Assembly (NCBI RefSeq): GCF_004136015.1
Contig: NZ_CP024866.1
Location: forward strand, 2,601,422 to 2,665,421
DNA length: 64,000 nucleotides
Reading direction: 5' to 3'
Source of the DNA: Pseudomonas sp. ACM7
Lineage (GTDB): Bacteria > Pseudomonadota > Gammaproteobacteria > Pseudomonadales > Pseudomonadaceae
Numbering within the stretch: the stretch's first letter is position 1; each line of letters opens with the position of its first letter. Shown here piece by piece: positions 1 through 10,615 of the stretch. The notes under the pieces are model-generated. The model was not told the origin of the DNA, searched no databases, and worked only from the letters and a program-made list of their open reading frames with translations. The position numbers were made by a program, and so were the translations under genes.

Positions 1-8
1 CCCACCGC

Positions 9-36
9 ATTCGCGAGCAAGCCCGCTCCCACAGTG
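9..36. repeat. REP palindrome (single arm)
   Basis: The bases around 11-30 read TCGCGAGCAAGCCCGCTCCC. This is the same motif as the REP arms at 1672-1753 and 4663-4757, and it is typical of P. fluorescens-group REP sequences. Only one arm lies in the window, so the partner may lie upstream of position 1. Confidence 0.7.
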
Positions 37-80
37 TCTCGTCCTGCTACCCTTGCGCAAAATCCCACCCGAGAGGACCC

Positions 81-1649
81 ATGGCCTTTCCAAGCCGCCA
101 TTCGCTCTTCCCTTTCCTCAGCTGGTTGCCTCGGCAAACCCGCGCCAGCGTCGGTCGCGATCTGATCGTCGGCCTCAGCGGCGCGATTCTCGCGTTGCCG
201 CAATCCATTGCCTACGCGCTGATCGCCGGTCTCCCACCTGAATACGGTCTATATGCTGCGATTATCCCGGTGCTGATCGCCTGTCTCTGGGGTTCTTCGT
301 GGCACTTGATCTGCGGTCCTACGGCGGCGATTTCTATTGTCTTGTACGCCAGCGTCAGTCCCCTGGCCGTTCCGGCGTCAGAGGACTACGTCACCCTGAT
401 CCTTTTGCTGACGCTGCTTGCCGGCATTTTCCAGTGGCTGCTCGGTTTGCTGCGCTTCGGCGCCTTGGTGAATTTCGTCTCGCACTCGGTAGTGCTGGGT
501 TTCACCCTCGGCGCGGCGGTGGTGATTGCCATTGGTCAACTGCCGAATCTGTTGGGGCTGGAATTGCCCAACCAAGCGACGGCGCTGAACAGCTTGATGA
601 TGCTGTTGAGTCATCTCGGCGCTGTGGATAAACCGTCGCTAATGCTGGGCCTGGCGACGGTCGTCGTGGGCGTGATCCTAAAATTGCTCCTGCCGCGCTG
701 GCCGACGCTGTTGATCACCTTGGCGCTGAGCGGATTGCTGGTCTGGCTCTGGCCATCGATGTTTGGTCATGTGAAGTTGGTCAGCGCGTTTGTCGGGCGG
801 CTGCCGCCCTTCAGCCCGCTGCCGCTGGATCTTGATCTGATTCTGCGCTTGCTACCCAGCGCGGTGGCGGTGGGCATGCTCGGGCTGGTCACCAGTCTGT
901 CGATTGCCCGATCCTTGTCGGCCCGCTCCCAGCAGTTGCTCGACGCCAACCAAGAGGTCCGCGCCCAGGGTTTATCGAACATGGTCGGTGCGTTTTTTTC
1001 CGGATCGCTGTCAGCCGGTTCCTTCACCCGCTCCGGCCTGAGCTACGAAGCCGGTGCCTGCTCGCCAATGGCCGGCGTTTTTTCGGCGGTGTGGGTGGCG
1101 CTGTTCGCCATCTTCGGCGCGAATTTGATCGCGCACATTCCGATCCCGGCCATGGCCGGCAGCATTCTGTTGATCGCGTGGGGGCTGGTGGATCATCGCG
1201 GTATTCGCGCGTTGTTGCGGGTCAGCCGCGCCGAGTTTCTGGTCATGGCGCTGACCTGTATCGCCACGTTGCTGCTGGAATTGCAGACCGCGATCTACGC
1301 CGGGGTGCTGGCTTCGCTGTTCTTCTACCTCAAACGCACCTCGCAACCGCGAGTCCAGCATTGGCGGGATGGGGATGAAGACATCCTGCGAGTTGGCGGC
1401 TCAATCTTTTTCGGCGCCAGCCATTACCTGCAAGTACGCCTGCAACGAATGCACGGCGCGCGCGTGGTGATCGAGGCGCAGCAAATCAACTTCATCGACT
1501 ATTCAGGCGTGGAGATGTTGCACCAGGAAGCGCGACGGCTACTGCGCCAGGATCGCAGCCTGACCCTGCGGCGGGCACGGCCGCAGGTGGTGGAAGAATT
1601 GAGGAAGCTGGAAGGCGCGGAGAAATGCCCAATCCGGTTTGAGGACTGA
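81..1649 (+). CDS. SulP/SLC26-family anion (sulfate-type) transporter with STAS domain
   Basis: A 522-residue inner-membrane transporter of the SulP family, members of which carry sulfate, bicarbonate or dicarboxylates as proton or sodium symporters or exchangers. Residues about 25-90 hold the family hallmark, with LPQSIAYALIAGLPPEYGLY followed by a conserved hydrophobic pair of helices. About ten hydrophobic segments follow up to residue about 420. The last 90 residues form a STAS domain (VVIEAQQINFIDYSGVEML), which in this family controls transport from the cytoplasmic side. The length is usual. The ATG at 81 has GAGAGGA about 8 bases upstream. The substrate cannot be told from the sequence. 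The gene stands alone between two REP elements. Confidence 0.9.
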   Translation: MAFPSRHSLFPFLSWLPRQTRASVGRDLIVGLSGAILALPQSIAYALIAGLPPEYGLYAAIIPVLIACLWGSSWHLICGPTAAISIVLYASVSPLAVPASEDYVTLILLLTLLAGIFQWLLGLLRFGALVNFVSHSVVLGFTLGAAVVIAIGQLPNLLGLELPNQATALNSLMMLLSHLGAVDKPSLMLGLATVVVGVILKLLLPRWPTLLITLALSGLLVWLWPSMFGHVKLVSAFVGRLPPFSPLPLDLDLILRLLPSAVAVGMLGLVTSLSIARSLSARSQQLLDANQEVRAQGLSNMVGAFFSGSLSAGSFTRSGLSYEAGACSPMAGVFSAVWVALFAIFGANLIAHIPIPAMAGSILLIAWGLVDHRGIRALLRVSRAEFLVMALTCIATLLLELQTAIYAGVLASLFFYLKRTSQPRVQHWRDGDEDILRVGGSIFFGASHYLQVRLQRMHGARVVIEAQQINFIDYSGVEMLHQEARRLLRQDRSLTLRRARPQVVEELRKLEGAEKCPIRFED

Positions 1650-1671
1650 TCCGAAGTCGGGGTCGCGGCCA

Positions 1672-1753
1672 TTCGCGAGCAAGCCCGCACACATTCGATC
1701 GCATTCTTCTGGGAGAACTCGGTAAAAATGTGGGAGCGGGCTTGCTCGCGAAG
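1672..1753. repeat. REPIN (two inverted REP arms)
   Basis: Two REP arms face each other. The left arm begins TTCGCGAGCAAGCCCGC at 1672 and the right arm ends GCGGGCTTGCTCGCGAA at 1753. They are separated by about 35 bases. The pair sits between the convergent stop codons of the SulP gene and aroE, the usual location for such elements, where it can form a long hairpin in RNA. Confidence 0.8.
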
Positions 1754-1756
1754 CTC

Positions 1757-2578
1757 TTAAAGTGCGAGTTGGCGGCGAAGTTCGGCCAGCACCGGCGCCG
1801 TATCCGGCCGCACGCCGCGCCACAGGAAGAAGGCTTCTGCCGCTTGTTCAGCGAGCATCCCCAAACCATCCATCGACACCGCCGCGCCATGTTCACTGGC
1901 CCAACGGCAGAACGAGGTCGGCTCCTTGCCGTACATCATGTCGTAGCACACCGTCTTGCCCGGCTCGATCAAACTGCTGGCAATCGGCGGTACATCCCCT
2001 GACAGACTGGCGGACGTCGCGTTGATGATCAGGTCCACCGACTCCTTCAACCAATCAAAACTACTGGCCGACACCGGCCCCAGGTCCGCGAACAATTCCG
2101 CCAACAGTTCGGCTTTTTCCACCGTGCGGTTGGCGATGATCACCGAGGCGGGTTGCTCGGCCAGCAACGGCTCCAGTGCACCGCGCACTGCGCCGCCAGC
2201 ACCGAGCAGCAGGATGCGTTTGCCCTTGAGGCTGAAACCGGCGTTGACCGTCAGGTCCAGCACCAGTCCGGCGCCATCGGTGTTGTCGCCCAGCAGGCTG
2301 CCATCAGCGAGTTTGCTCAGGGTGTTCACCGCACCGGCGCGTTGCGCTCGCGCCGTCAGACTGTTCGCCAGACGATAGGCCTCTTCCTTGAACGGCACCG
2401 TCACATTCGCCCCACGACCTTCGAGGAAAAACGTCCGGGCGCAGGTGGAAAAATCGTCGAGGGGCGCCAGCAACGTGCGGTAGTCCAGTTTTTGAGCCGT
2501 CTGCTCGGCGAACAGGCGGTGGATCAGCGGCGACTTGCTGTGGCCAATCGGGTTACCGAAAACGACATAACGGTCCAT
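1757..2578 (-). CDS. aroE: shikimate dehydrogenase AroE
   Basis: A cytoplasmic enzyme that reduces 3-dehydroshikimate to shikimate with NADPH in the chorismate pathway. The 273 residues match the family length. The N-terminal substrate domain begins with [13 protein letters not shown] (8-20). The catalytic lysine is in [11 protein letters not shown] (Lys64) and the partner aspartate in GDNTDGAG (Asp101), equivalent to Lys65 and Asp102 of the E. coli enzyme. The NADP-binding loop [13 protein letters not shown], with the phosphate-contacting NRT (IANRTVEKA), marks AroE rather than YdiB. The start lies 13 bases after the hemF stop, so the two are probably cotranscribed, an arrangement common in pseudomonads. 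Confidence 0.96.
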   Translation of the reverse strand: MDRYVVFGNPIGHSKSPLIHRLFAEQTAQKLDYRTLLAPLDDFSTCARTFFLEGRGANVTVPFKEEAYRLANSLTARAQRAGAVNTLSKLADGSLLGDNTDGAGLVLDLTVNAGFSLKGKRILLLGAGGAVRGALEPLLAEQPASVIIANRTVEKAELLAELFADLGPVSASSFDWLKESVDLIINATSASLSGDVPPIASSLIEPGKTVCYDMMYGKEPTSFCRWASEHGAAVSMDGLGMLAEQAAEAFFLWRGVRPDTAPVLAELRRQLAL

Positions 2579-2591
2579 CAGAACTCCTCGT

Positions 2592-3530
<939 letters not shown>

Positions 3531-3677
3531 CTACGCGGCGCTTAATGGCCGGCGGCAAATTGCTGCGTAGGATAACACTGCACCTTGCCCCGTCGCAGTT
3601 GACGAAGATCAAGCATAGGAGTCCGATAGGGAGCTTCGCGCTACAACTCTAGTAGCTAAGACCTAAGGAGAGTTCTG

Positions 3678-4655
3678 ATGGCTAAGCGTATCCAGTTCCG
3701 CGCTCACGGCGGCCCCGAAGTGCTCGAGTATGTTGACTACCAACCCGCCGAGCCCGGTCCGCGGCAGGTTCGCGTGACCAACAAGGCCATCGGCCTGAAT
3801 TTCATCGACACCTATTACCGCAGCGGTCTCTATGCACCGCCAGCCCTGCCATCGGGCGTGGGCTCGGAAGGCGCGGGCGTGGTCGAGGCGGTGGGCAGTG
3901 AAGTCACCCGGTTCAAGGTCGGAGATCGCGTGGCGTATGGCAGCGGTCCATTGGGCGCCTACAGCGACGTTCACGTGTTGCCGGAGGCCAATCTGGTGCA
4001 TCTGCCGGACGCGATCAGCTTCGAACAGGCCGCCGGCGTAATGCTCAAGGGCCTGACCGTGCAGTACCTGTTGCGTCAGACGTATGAACTCAAGGGTGGC
4101 GAAACCATCCTGTTCCACGCTGCCGCGGGTGGCGTCGGTTCCCTGGCCTGCCAGTGGGCCAAGGCCTTGGGTGTGAAGTTGATCGGCACGGTCAGCTCAC
4201 CGGAGAAAGCCGCACTGGCCAAGGCCAACGGCGCTTGGGCGACCATCGATTACAGTCATGAAAACGTCGCACAACGCGTACTGGAGTTGACCGACGGCAA
4301 AAAAGTCCCAGTGGTGTACGACGGCGTGGGCAAGGACACTTGGCTGACTTCGCTTGATAGCGCGGCGCCTCGCGGTCTGGTGGTGAGCTTCGGCAATGCG
4401 TCGGGTGCGGTAGACGGGGTGAACCTGGGAATTCTGTCGGCGAAGGGTTCGTTGTACGTGACCCGGCCTACCCTCGCGACTTACGCCAACAATGCTGCAA
4501 ACCTGCAGTGTATGGCGGATGAGCTGTTTGAGATGATCATCAGTGGCAAGTTGAAGGTGGACATCAGCCAGAAGTATCCATTGGCCCAAGCAGCGAAGGC
4601 GCAGACCGAGTTGTCGGGGCGGCGTACGACGGGTTCGACTGTTCTGTTGCCTTGA
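3678..4655 (+). CDS. qor: NADPH:quinone reductase, zeta-crystallin type
   Basis: A 325-residue zinc-independent medium-chain dehydrogenase/reductase that uses NADPH to reduce quinones. The N-terminal GroES-like fold carries GLNFIDTYYRSGLY and GVGSEGAGVVEAVG. The Rossmann half carries HAAAGGVGSLACQWAKALG near residue 150. The cysteines that bind zinc in alcohol dehydrogenases are absent, which separates it from that branch. The start at 3678 has AAGGAG about 7 bases upstream. A large REPIN follows the stop codon. The specific substrate is inferred from the family only. Confidence 0.9.
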   Translation: MAKRIQFRAHGGPEVLEYVDYQPAEPGPRQVRVTNKAIGLNFIDTYYRSGLYAPPALPSGVGSEGAGVVEAVGSEVTRFKVGDRVAYGSGPLGAYSDVHVLPEANLVHLPDAISFEQAAGVMLKGLTVQYLLRQTYELKGGETILFHAAAGGVGSLACQWAKALGVKLIGTVSSPEKAALAKANGAWATIDYSHENVAQRVLELTDGKKVPVVYDGVGKDTWLTSLDSAAPRGLVVSFGNASGAVDGVNLGILSAKGSLYVTRPTLATYANNAANLQCMADELFEMIISGKLKVDISQKYPLAQAAKAQTELSGRRTTGSTVLLP

Positions 4656-4662
4656 CGGACGC

Positions 4663-4757
4663 CATCGCGAGCAAGCTCGCTCCCACAGTGGATCGTTGTC
4701 GAACACAAATTCTGTGTTCACTGAAGATCTCCTGTGGGAGCGAGCTTGCTCGCGATG
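4663..4757. repeat. REPIN with perfect 26-bp arms and an inner hairpin
   Basis: The arm at 4663-4688 begins CATCGCGAGCAAGCTCGCTC, and the arm at 4732-4757 is its exact reverse complement over all 26 bases. Inside the 43-base spacer there is a second perfect inverted repeat, GAACACA (4701-4707) with TGTGTTC (4713-4719). The element lies between the convergent qor and tsaC genes. Confidence 0.85.
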
Positions 4758-4772
4758 AACGATGACGCGGTC

Positions 4773-5330
4773 TTAATCCGGGCGCACGACATGCCCGGTT
4801 GCCAGGTCTCGGATCACGCTCGGGTTCTTGCGCCCACCCAGATTCCCGCCCAACACCAAATCCAACTGCCCACGGAAATACTGCTCCACGCGAATCCGTG
4901 TGCGCGCCGCCGGCCGGCCCTGTGGATTGGCCGAGGTCGACACCAGCGGCCCGACCAACGCACACAAATCCCGTACCAGCGGATGATCGCTGACCCGCAG
5001 CGCCACCGTTTCATGCACGCCGGTAATCCACTGGGGCAACATATTCTGATGCGGCACCAGCCAGGTGTTCGGTCCCGGCCAAGTGCTGGCCATGCGGTCC
5101 ATCCACAGCTCCGGGAAGTCTTCGAAGAGGAAGTCGAACTGCCGGATGTTGTCGGCGACCAGAATCAGCCCCTTACCCACAGACCGGCCCTTGAGCATCA
5201 ACAGACGCTCAACCGCCTCTTCGTCCCATGGGTCGCAACCCAGCCCCCAGACCGCTTCGGTTGGATAGGCAATCACCGCACCTGCGCGAATGGCTTGCGC
5301 GGCTTGCTGCACACGCCAACTGTTAACCAT
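4773..5330 (-). CDS. tsaC: threonylcarbamoyl-AMP synthase TsaC (YrdC/RimN)
   Basis: This enzyme makes L-threonylcarbamoyl-AMP from threonine, bicarbonate and ATP, the first step of t6A modification at position 37 of ANN-decoding tRNAs. The 185 residues form a single YrdC domain: [14 protein letters not shown] near residue 21, [16 protein letters not shown] near 46, and [18 protein letters not shown] with [15 protein letters not shown] near 110-140. There is no C-terminal Sua5 domain, so it is the short proteobacterial TsaC form. It follows dprA after a 54-base gap on the same strand, an order conserved in many gammaproteobacteria. Confidence 0.95.
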   Translation of the reverse strand: MVNSWRVQQAAQAIRAGAVIAYPTEAVWGLGCDPWDEEAVERLLMLKGRSVGKGLILVADNIRQFDFLFEDFPELWMDRMASTWPGPNTWLVPHQNMLPQWITGVHETVALRVSDHPLVRDLCALVGPLVSTSANPQGRPAARTRIRVEQYFRGQLDLVLGGNLGGRKNPSVIRDLATGHVVRPD

Positions 5331-5384
5331 GAAAAACTCTCCGGAATAAGGCTCTGCGCAGTTTACCCATCTTCCTTATAAAAC

Positions 5385-6485
5385 CTAGCTCACCCGCGCA
5401 AACCAACGCCCGCTTTCGCAGACAGCACGGCCGTCCATTTCCAGCTCCGTCAGCGCTGCCAGCACTTTTGGCAAGGCCCAACCGCTGGTGACGGACAACG
5501 CTTCACTGGTGTGGGGCGCCGCGTGAAGCAGCATAAGCAACGGATGTGTCACCGCTGGTGTCGCTGTGGATAACGGCAACTGCTGCCAGCCGCGCAACGC
5601 TTCGAGGATATGCTCGATGGTTTCCACCAGCACCGCACCGTCGCGGATCAGCTGATGACAACCCTTTGCGCCCGGGTGATGAATCGACCCGGGAATCGCA
5701 TACACCTCGCGCCCTTGTTCCGCTGCCAGCCTCGCGGTGATCAGCGAACCGCTGGCGACACTCGCCTCGACCACCAGCACACCCAGGGATAAACCGCTGA
5801 TGATCCGATTGCGCCGGGGGAAGTTGCTGGCGGTCGGTCCGGCGTCCAGCGGGAACTCCGAAAGCACTGCGCTGCCCGAGGCGATCATGGCGTCTGCCAG
5901 TCGTCGATTGCGCTGTGGATAAAACTTTTCAAGTCCCGTGCCAAGTACACCGACCGTTCGCCCGCCCACGTCCAAAGCGGCTTGATGCGCGGCGGCATCA
6001 ATACCCAGCGCCAGACCGCTGGTAATGACAAAACCGGCGCCGGCCAAACTGCGGGAAAAGGCGGCGGCGGTGTCCATTCCCGGCCGCGAAGCGCGACGGC
6101 TGCCGACCATCGCCAGCTGCGGTTTTTCCAGAATGCCGGGATCGCCCGCCACGAATAACAGCGGCGGCGCATCACTGATTTCCGCCAACAGTGCCGGATA
6201 GTCAGATTGGTCCCACATCAGTAAATGCTGGCCCGGACGCTCTAACCAGGCCAATGCATGGCTCGCGCCATCACGGATTTCACTGGAGCGCCTGGCCTCC
6301 GCGCAAGCGAGTGGCAAACCCAGTGAACGCCAGGCACTGGCCGGCGCGCTGATAGCCTTGGACGCCGAGCCGAAGGCCTCAAGCAATTTCTTGAAACGCG
6401 CAGGACCGAGTTCCGGCAGGCGATGCAAACGTAAACGAGCTTCCAGTTCCGCAGGGGAAACCGGTGCAAAAGCAGACAGCGACAT
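5385..6485 (-). CDS. dprA: DNA-processing protein DprA (Smf)
   Basis: A single-stranded-DNA-binding protein that loads RecA onto incoming DNA during natural transformation. The 366 residues comprise a SAM-like N-terminal region, a Rossmann-like DprA core (GSRRASRPGMDTA near residue 127, ITSGLALGIDAAAHQAAL near 153, NFPRRNRIISGLS near 222, ASGSLITARLAAEQGR near 245), and a C-terminal winged-helix-like domain from about 310 (HTSEALSVTSGWALPKVLAA). All are intact. It lies between the LysM protein gene and tsaC on the minus strand. Two perfect DnaA 9-mers fall inside the gene, and a third lies 46 bases upstream of its start. Confidence 0.95.
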   Translation of the reverse strand: MSLSAFAPVSPAELEARLRLHRLPELGPARFKKLLEAFGSASKAISAPASAWRSLGLPLACAEARRSSEIRDGASHALAWLERPGQHLLMWDQSDYPALLAEISDAPPLLFVAGDPGILEKPQLAMVGSRRASRPGMDTAAAFSRSLAGAGFVITSGLALGIDAAAHQAALDVGGRTVGVLGTGLEKFYPQRNRRLADAMIASGSAVLSEFPLDAGPTASNFPRRNRIISGLSLGVLVVEASVASGSLITARLAAEQGREVYAIPGSIHHPGAKGCHQLIRDGAVLVETIEHILEALRGWQQLPLSTATPAVTHPLLMLLHAAPHTSEALSVTSGWALPKVLAALTELEMDGRAVCESGRWFARVS

Positions 6486-6564
6486 GGATCATCCTTGATC
6501 GTTATGAGCCCCGTTCAAACGGGAATAAGCTGTGGATAACTCTGTTGGTAACTTGTAGAGCCTG

Positions 6565-7590
6565 TTAAGGATTTCGCACCTTGTCCAGCACCGCCAGGGA
6601 GCGTGATGCGTTGAGCACCAGCCCGTAGCTGAGCTTGTCATAGGTGCGGAAAACCATCAGCAGACCGGCGCGTTCATCCGGGATTTTCAGTGGCTGACCG
6701 GTGATCCGGTCACGCACGGTCTCGCCGGTTTTCATCACCACCAACACGTTGCCTTCGGCCAAGCCATCGCGATGGCCCTTGTTCAGCGTGACCACATCCA
6801 GCGCGCCAATTTGGGTAACCCCGCGCGGCACGTCGATAATCAACCCGTTGATCTCGGTTTTTGGCGCACTGGGCATGAAGGTCGAGTTTATCGATCGCTC
6901 TTCACCGCTGAACAAGCGGTCGCCGAGGCGAACTTCCTGGGTCGTGCGTTGCAGCGCCAGGGTGGCGACATCGCCCTCGGTGGCCACAATCTCGCCACCG
7001 CCGATGTCGTCGGCATTGATCCCCAAAAATTCTTTACTGACAGGATCGGTGTAGACCTTGCCCTGACGGAAGATGCCGTAAACCGGCTGAGCCGGATCGA
7101 AGTGGCCGCGAGCGAAGATTCGATCACCGGTGCCACTGAGCACGCGTTCGGCATCGCCGGCGACGATATAAGGCGCCTTGTCGAAGTCCTCGACCGTGTC
7201 GACGATGCGGTTGCTCAGCAGAAAGCTGTTGATCGACTGCAGCGGAATGCTTGGGATCGCATCGGCAACCGGGCTGCTGCGGATGCGTGGCGACAGCTTG
7301 ATGGTGCCCCGGGAAGCGCCGCGATTGAGGGTCAGACGTGGTTGCCCGTTGACGTAGACCAGCGACAGCGAGTCGCCGGGGTAAATCAGATTGGGGTTTT
7401 CGATCTGTGGATTGGCTTGCCAGAGTTCCGGCCATTTCCACGGTTCACGAAGGAATTTCCCCGAGATGTCCCAGAGTGTGTCACCCGATACCACAGTGTA
7501 TTGCTGTGGAAAACCTTCCTTGAGTTGCACTTGCCCGTGCGCCAAACCGGCCGAGGCCAGAAGGAGCAAGGCGAGTAGTGATTTCCTCAT
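6565..7590 (-). CDS. exported LysM-domain peptidoglycan-binding protein
   Basis: A 341-residue exported protein. The start at 7590 is preferred over an upstream in-frame codon because it places a clean signal peptide at the N-terminus (MRKSLLALLLLASAGLAHG). Mature residues about 30-80 hold one LysM domain (YTVVSGDTLWDISGKFL, then NPNLIYPGDSLSLV), which binds peptidoglycan glycans. The remaining 250 residues are a conserved region of unknown role found in gammaproteobacterial proteins that sit just before dprA. A role in envelope maintenance is inferred. It is divergent from def, so the gap 7591-7762 should carry both promoters. Confidence 0.9.
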   Translation of the reverse strand: MRKSLLALLLLASAGLAHGQVQLKEGFPQQYTVVSGDTLWDISGKFLREPWKWPELWQANPQIENPNLIYPGDSLSLVYVNGQPRLTLNRGASRGTIKLSPRIRSSPVADAIPSIPLQSINSFLLSNRIVDTVEDFDKAPYIVAGDAERVLSGTGDRIFARGHFDPAQPVYGIFRQGKVYTDPVSKEFLGINADDIGGGEIVATEGDVATLALQRTTQEVRLGDRLFSGEERSINSTFMPSAPKTEINGLIIDVPRGVTQIGALDVVTLNKGHRDGLAEGNVLVVMKTGETVRDRITGQPLKIPDERAGLLMVFRTYDKLSYGLVLNASRSLAVLDKVRNP

Positions 7591-7762
7591 GCGGTGAATC
7601 CCTTTATTATGTGCATTCGCGTAGAACGCCAGAGCCCTCGTGGCTCGCTCCCGACTCTTTACCAAAAAGAGAAGGAAGCTACGTTTTACAACGGTAGCCT
7701 GCATCTTCGGACCCGCCAGGCCATCGACCCGACATTACCTCAAACGTGCAGCAATTAAGCTT

Positions 7763-8269
7763 ATGGCCATTTTAGACATCCTCGAATTCCCCGACTCGCG
7801 CCTGCGCACTATCGCCAAACCTGTGGCCGTAGTGGACGACGAAGTGCGTCAGTTGGTCGATGACATGTTTGAAACAATGTATGAAGCGCCAGGCATCGGC
7901 CTCGCCGCGACCCAGGTCAACGTGCACAAACGTATCGTCGTGATGGACCTCTCCGAAGACCGCAGCGAACCACGGGTGTTCATCAACCCCGAGTTCGAAA
8001 CCCTGACCGACGAGATGGAGCAATATCAGGAAGGCTGCCTCTCGGTGCCGGGCTTCTATGAAAACGTCGATCGCCCACAGAAGGTCAAAATCAAGGCCCT
8101 GGACCGCGACGGCCAGCCTTACGAACTGATCGCCGAAGGCTTGCTCGCAGTGTGCATCCAGCATGAATGCGACCACCTGAACGGCAAATTGTTCGTTGAC
8201 TACCTGTCCAATCTCAAACGCGACCGAATCAAGAAGAAACTGGAAAAGCTCCATCGCCAGAACGCTTGA
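7763..8269 (+). CDS. def: peptide deformylase
   Basis: This metalloenzyme removes the formyl group from the N-terminal methionine of new proteins. The 168-residue protein has all three signature motifs: GIGLAATQV (44-52), EGCLSVPG with metal ligand Cys92, and HECDHLNG with His134, Glu135 and His138. The ATG at 7763 is chosen because the protein then begins [15 protein letters not shown] as in E. coli Def. It is followed by a terminator-like hairpin, then fmt, the enzyme that adds the formyl group to initiator tRNA. Confidence 0.98.
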   Translation: MAILDILEFPDSRLRTIAKPVAVVDDEVRQLVDDMFETMYEAPGIGLAATQVNVHKRIVVMDLSEDRSEPRVFINPEFETLTDEMEQYQEGCLSVPGFYENVDRPQKVKIKALDRDGQPYELIAEGLLAVCIQHECDHLNGKLFVDYLSNLKRDRIKKKLEKLHRQNA

Positions 8270-8281
8270 TGCCCTCCTTTC

Positions 8282-8308
8282 AAAGGCTTGCTGCGGCAAG
8301 CCTTTTTC
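8282..8308 (+). terminator. Rho-independent terminator or attenuator between def and fmt
   Basis: AAAGGCTTG (8282-8290) pairs with CAAGCCTTT (8297-8305) around a 6-base loop and is followed by a run of T. It lies between def and fmt, so it may only partly stop transcription. Confidence 0.75.
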
Positions 8309-8326
8309 TTTTGCGAGACCTTTTGA

Positions 8327-9286
8327 ATGACTGAGCCACTGCGCATCGTCTTTGCCGGCACCCCGGAATTCGCCGCCGAACACCTCAAGGCCCTGCTCGA
8401 CAGCCCTTACGAGATCGTCGCGGTCTACACCCAACCGGACCGTCCGGCGGGCCGTGGGCAAAAGTTGATGCCAAGCCCGGTCAAGCAGTTGGCTCTCGAG
8501 AACAACATCCCGGTGCTGCAACCGCCAACCCTGCGCAACGAAGACGCTCAGGCTGAACTGGCCGCGCTCAAGCCTGACTTGCTGGTGGTGGTCGCCTACG
8601 GCCTGATCCTGCCGCAAGTGGTGCTGGATATTCCACGCCTGGGCTGCATCAACAGCCACGCCTCCTTGCTGCCACGCTGGCGCGGTGCGGCGCCGATCCA
8701 GCGCGCCGTTGAAGCGGGCGACAGCGAAAGCGGTGTGACCGTGATGCGCATGGAACTGGGCCTCGACACCGGGCCGATGCTGCTGAAAGTCACCACGCCG
8801 ATCACCCCCGAAGACACGGGCGGCAGCCTCCACGACCGTCTGGCTGAAATGGGTCCCCCAGCGGTGATTCAGGCGATTGCCGGCCTCGCTGCCGGCACGC
8901 TGGATGGCGAAGTGCAGGACGACAGCCTCGCCACTTATGCTCACAAATTGAACAAGGATGAAGCACGCGTCGACTGGACCCGTCCGGCGGTTGAGCTGGA
9001 ACGTCTGGTTCGCGCCTTCAATCCATGGCCGATCTGCCACAGCACGCTGAATGGCGAAGCATTGAAGGTGCTGGCTGCGAGCCTCGCCGAAGGGCAGGGC
9101 GCTCCCGGTGAAATCCTCAGCGCCAGCAAGGAGGGTTTGATCGTCGCCTGCGGTGAGCAAGCCCTGTGTCTGACTCGTCTGCAATTGCCCGGCGGCAAGG
9201 CGCTAAACTTCAGCGACTTGTTCAACAGCCGTCGTGAGAAATTCGCCGTCGGCACCGTCCTCGGTCAAGCGGCGGACGCTCAATGA
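8327..9286 (+). CDS. fmt: methionyl-tRNA formyltransferase
   Basis: This enzyme formylates Met-tRNA(fMet) with 10-formyltetrahydrofolate before translation initiation. The 319 residues are the usual length. The catalytic domain holds [18 protein letters not shown] (near 6-23) and the family signature [20 protein letters not shown] near residue 108, with the catalytic Asn-His-Asp triad (INSHAS and the later LGLDTGPML). A C-terminal OB-fold domain binds tRNA. Its stop overlaps the rsmB start by four bases (ATGA), so the two are translationally coupled. Confidence 0.98.
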   Translation: MTEPLRIVFAGTPEFAAEHLKALLDSPYEIVAVYTQPDRPAGRGQKLMPSPVKQLALENNIPVLQPPTLRNEDAQAELAALKPDLLVVVAYGLILPQVVLDIPRLGCINSHASLLPRWRGAAPIQRAVEAGDSESGVTVMRMELGLDTGPMLLKVTTPITPEDTGGSLHDRLAEMGPPAVIQAIAGLAAGTLDGEVQDDSLATYAHKLNKDEARVDWTRPAVELERLVRAFNPWPICHSTLNGEALKVLAASLAEGQGAPGEILSASKEGLIVACGEQALCLTRLQLPGGKALNFSDLFNSRREKFAVGTVLGQAADAQ

Positions 9287-10593
9287 ATCCACGTCTGGCC
9301 GCCGCCAAGGCACTTGCTGCTGTTCTTAACGGAAAAGCCTCACTCAACAGTTCTCTGCCAACACAAATGGACAAGGTTGAAGACCGCGACCGCGGCTTCA
9401 CCCAAGACCTGGCGTTCGGCACCGCTCGCTGGCAGCCACGTTTGTCGGCGCTGGCGGCCAAGTTGCTGCAGAAGCCATTCAAGGCAGCCGACGCCGATGT
9501 CGAAGCGCTGTTGCTGGTTGGGCTCTACCAGTTGCTCTACACCCGGGTTCCGGCCCATGCCGCCATCGGCGAAACCGTGGGTTGCGCCGACAAGCTGAAA
9601 AAGCCCTGGGCCAAGGCCTTGCTCAACGCCGTGTTGCGCCGCGCCCAGCGTGAAAGCGAAGCGCTGCTGGCCGAGCTGGAACACGATCCTGTGGTGCGCA
9701 CTGCCCACCCGCGCTGGCTGCAAAAATCCCTGAAGGCTTTCTGGCCCGAGCAGTGGGAAGCCATTTGTGCGGCGAACAACGCGCATCCGCCGATGATCTT
9801 GCGGGTCAACCGTCGTCATCACAGTCGCGATGCTTATCTCGGGTTGCTGACCGACGCCGGCATCGCCGCCACGCCGTGTGTTTACAGTCAGGACGGCATC
9901 ATTCTCGACGCCGCTGCCGACGTGCGCAGCTTGCCGGGTTTCGCAGAAGGCTGGATCAGCGTGCAGGACGAAGCCGCGCAACTGGCCGCCGATCTGCTCG
10001 ACCTGGCTCCGGGCCAACGGGTGCTGGACGCCTGCTGCGCACCGGGCGGCAAGACCTGCCACATCCTTGAAGCCGAGCCGGCACTTGCCGGCGTGGTAGC
10101 GGTGGACCTGGAAGCCAAGCGTCTGGTGCGAGTGCGGGAAAACCTCGCACGCCTGGGCCTGAGCGCCGAACTGATCGCCGCCGACGGCCGCGACACCGCC
10201 ACCTGGTGGGACGGCAAGCCGTTCCAGCGCATTCTGCTGGACGCGCCGTGCTCGGCCACCGGCGTGATTCGTCGTCACCCGGACATCAAGCTGACTCGCC
10301 AACCCGACGACATCGCCGCACTCGCGGTTCTCCAGAGCGAACTGCTCGATGCCATGTGGATAACTTTGGAGGTCGGCGGCATCCTGCTTTACGCCACCTG
10401 CTCCACGCTGCCGACCGAGAACACCGAAGTCATCGAAGCCTTCCTCGCTCGCACGCCGGGTGCCCGTGAACTGGACCTCGCGACTCAAGCCGGTATCAAG
10501 CAACCTCACGGCCGCCAATTGCTGGCTCAGGAAGGCGGCCACGACGGGTTCTACTACGCCAAGCTGATCAAGATCGCCGCCGCGCGCGGTTAA
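9283..10593 (+). CDS. rsmB: 16S rRNA (cytosine-967-C5)-methyltransferase RsmB (Sun/Fmu)
   Basis: This enzyme methylates C967 of 16S rRNA using S-adenosylmethionine. The 436 residues comprise an N-terminal NusB-like RNA-binding domain (about 1-140) and a Rossmann methyltransferase domain. The SAM-binding motif is [15 protein letters not shown] near residue 248. The two catalytic cysteines are in [18 protein letters not shown] and in [11 protein letters not shown], the pair typical of RNA m5C methyltransferases. It sits in the conserved def-fmt-rsmB-trkA cluster. One perfect DnaA 9-mer lies inside the gene (10355). Confidence 0.97.
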   Translation: MNPRLAAAKALAAVLNGKASLNSSLPTQMDKVEDRDRGFTQDLAFGTARWQPRLSALAAKLLQKPFKAADADVEALLLVGLYQLLYTRVPAHAAIGETVGCADKLKKPWAKALLNAVLRRAQRESEALLAELEHDPVVRTAHPRWLQKSLKAFWPEQWEAICAANNAHPPMILRVNRRHHSRDAYLGLLTDAGIAATPCVYSQDGIILDAAADVRSLPGFAEGWISVQDEAAQLAADLLDLAPGQRVLDACCAPGGKTCHILEAEPALAGVVAVDLEAKRLVRVRENLARLGLSAELIAADGRDTATWWDGKPFQRILLDAPCSATGVIRRHPDIKLTRQPDDIAALAVLQSELLDAMWITLEVGGILLYATCSTLPTENTEVIEAFLARTPGARELDLATQAGIKQPHGRQLLAQEGGHDGFYYAKLIKIAAARG

Positions 10594-10615
10594 TGGGTTT
10601 TAAGGGAGTGACTGG

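Noticed and set aside
7772..9184. 470-codon minus-strand frame opposite def and fmt
   Set aside because: It is an antisense shadow of two well-defined genes, without motifs.
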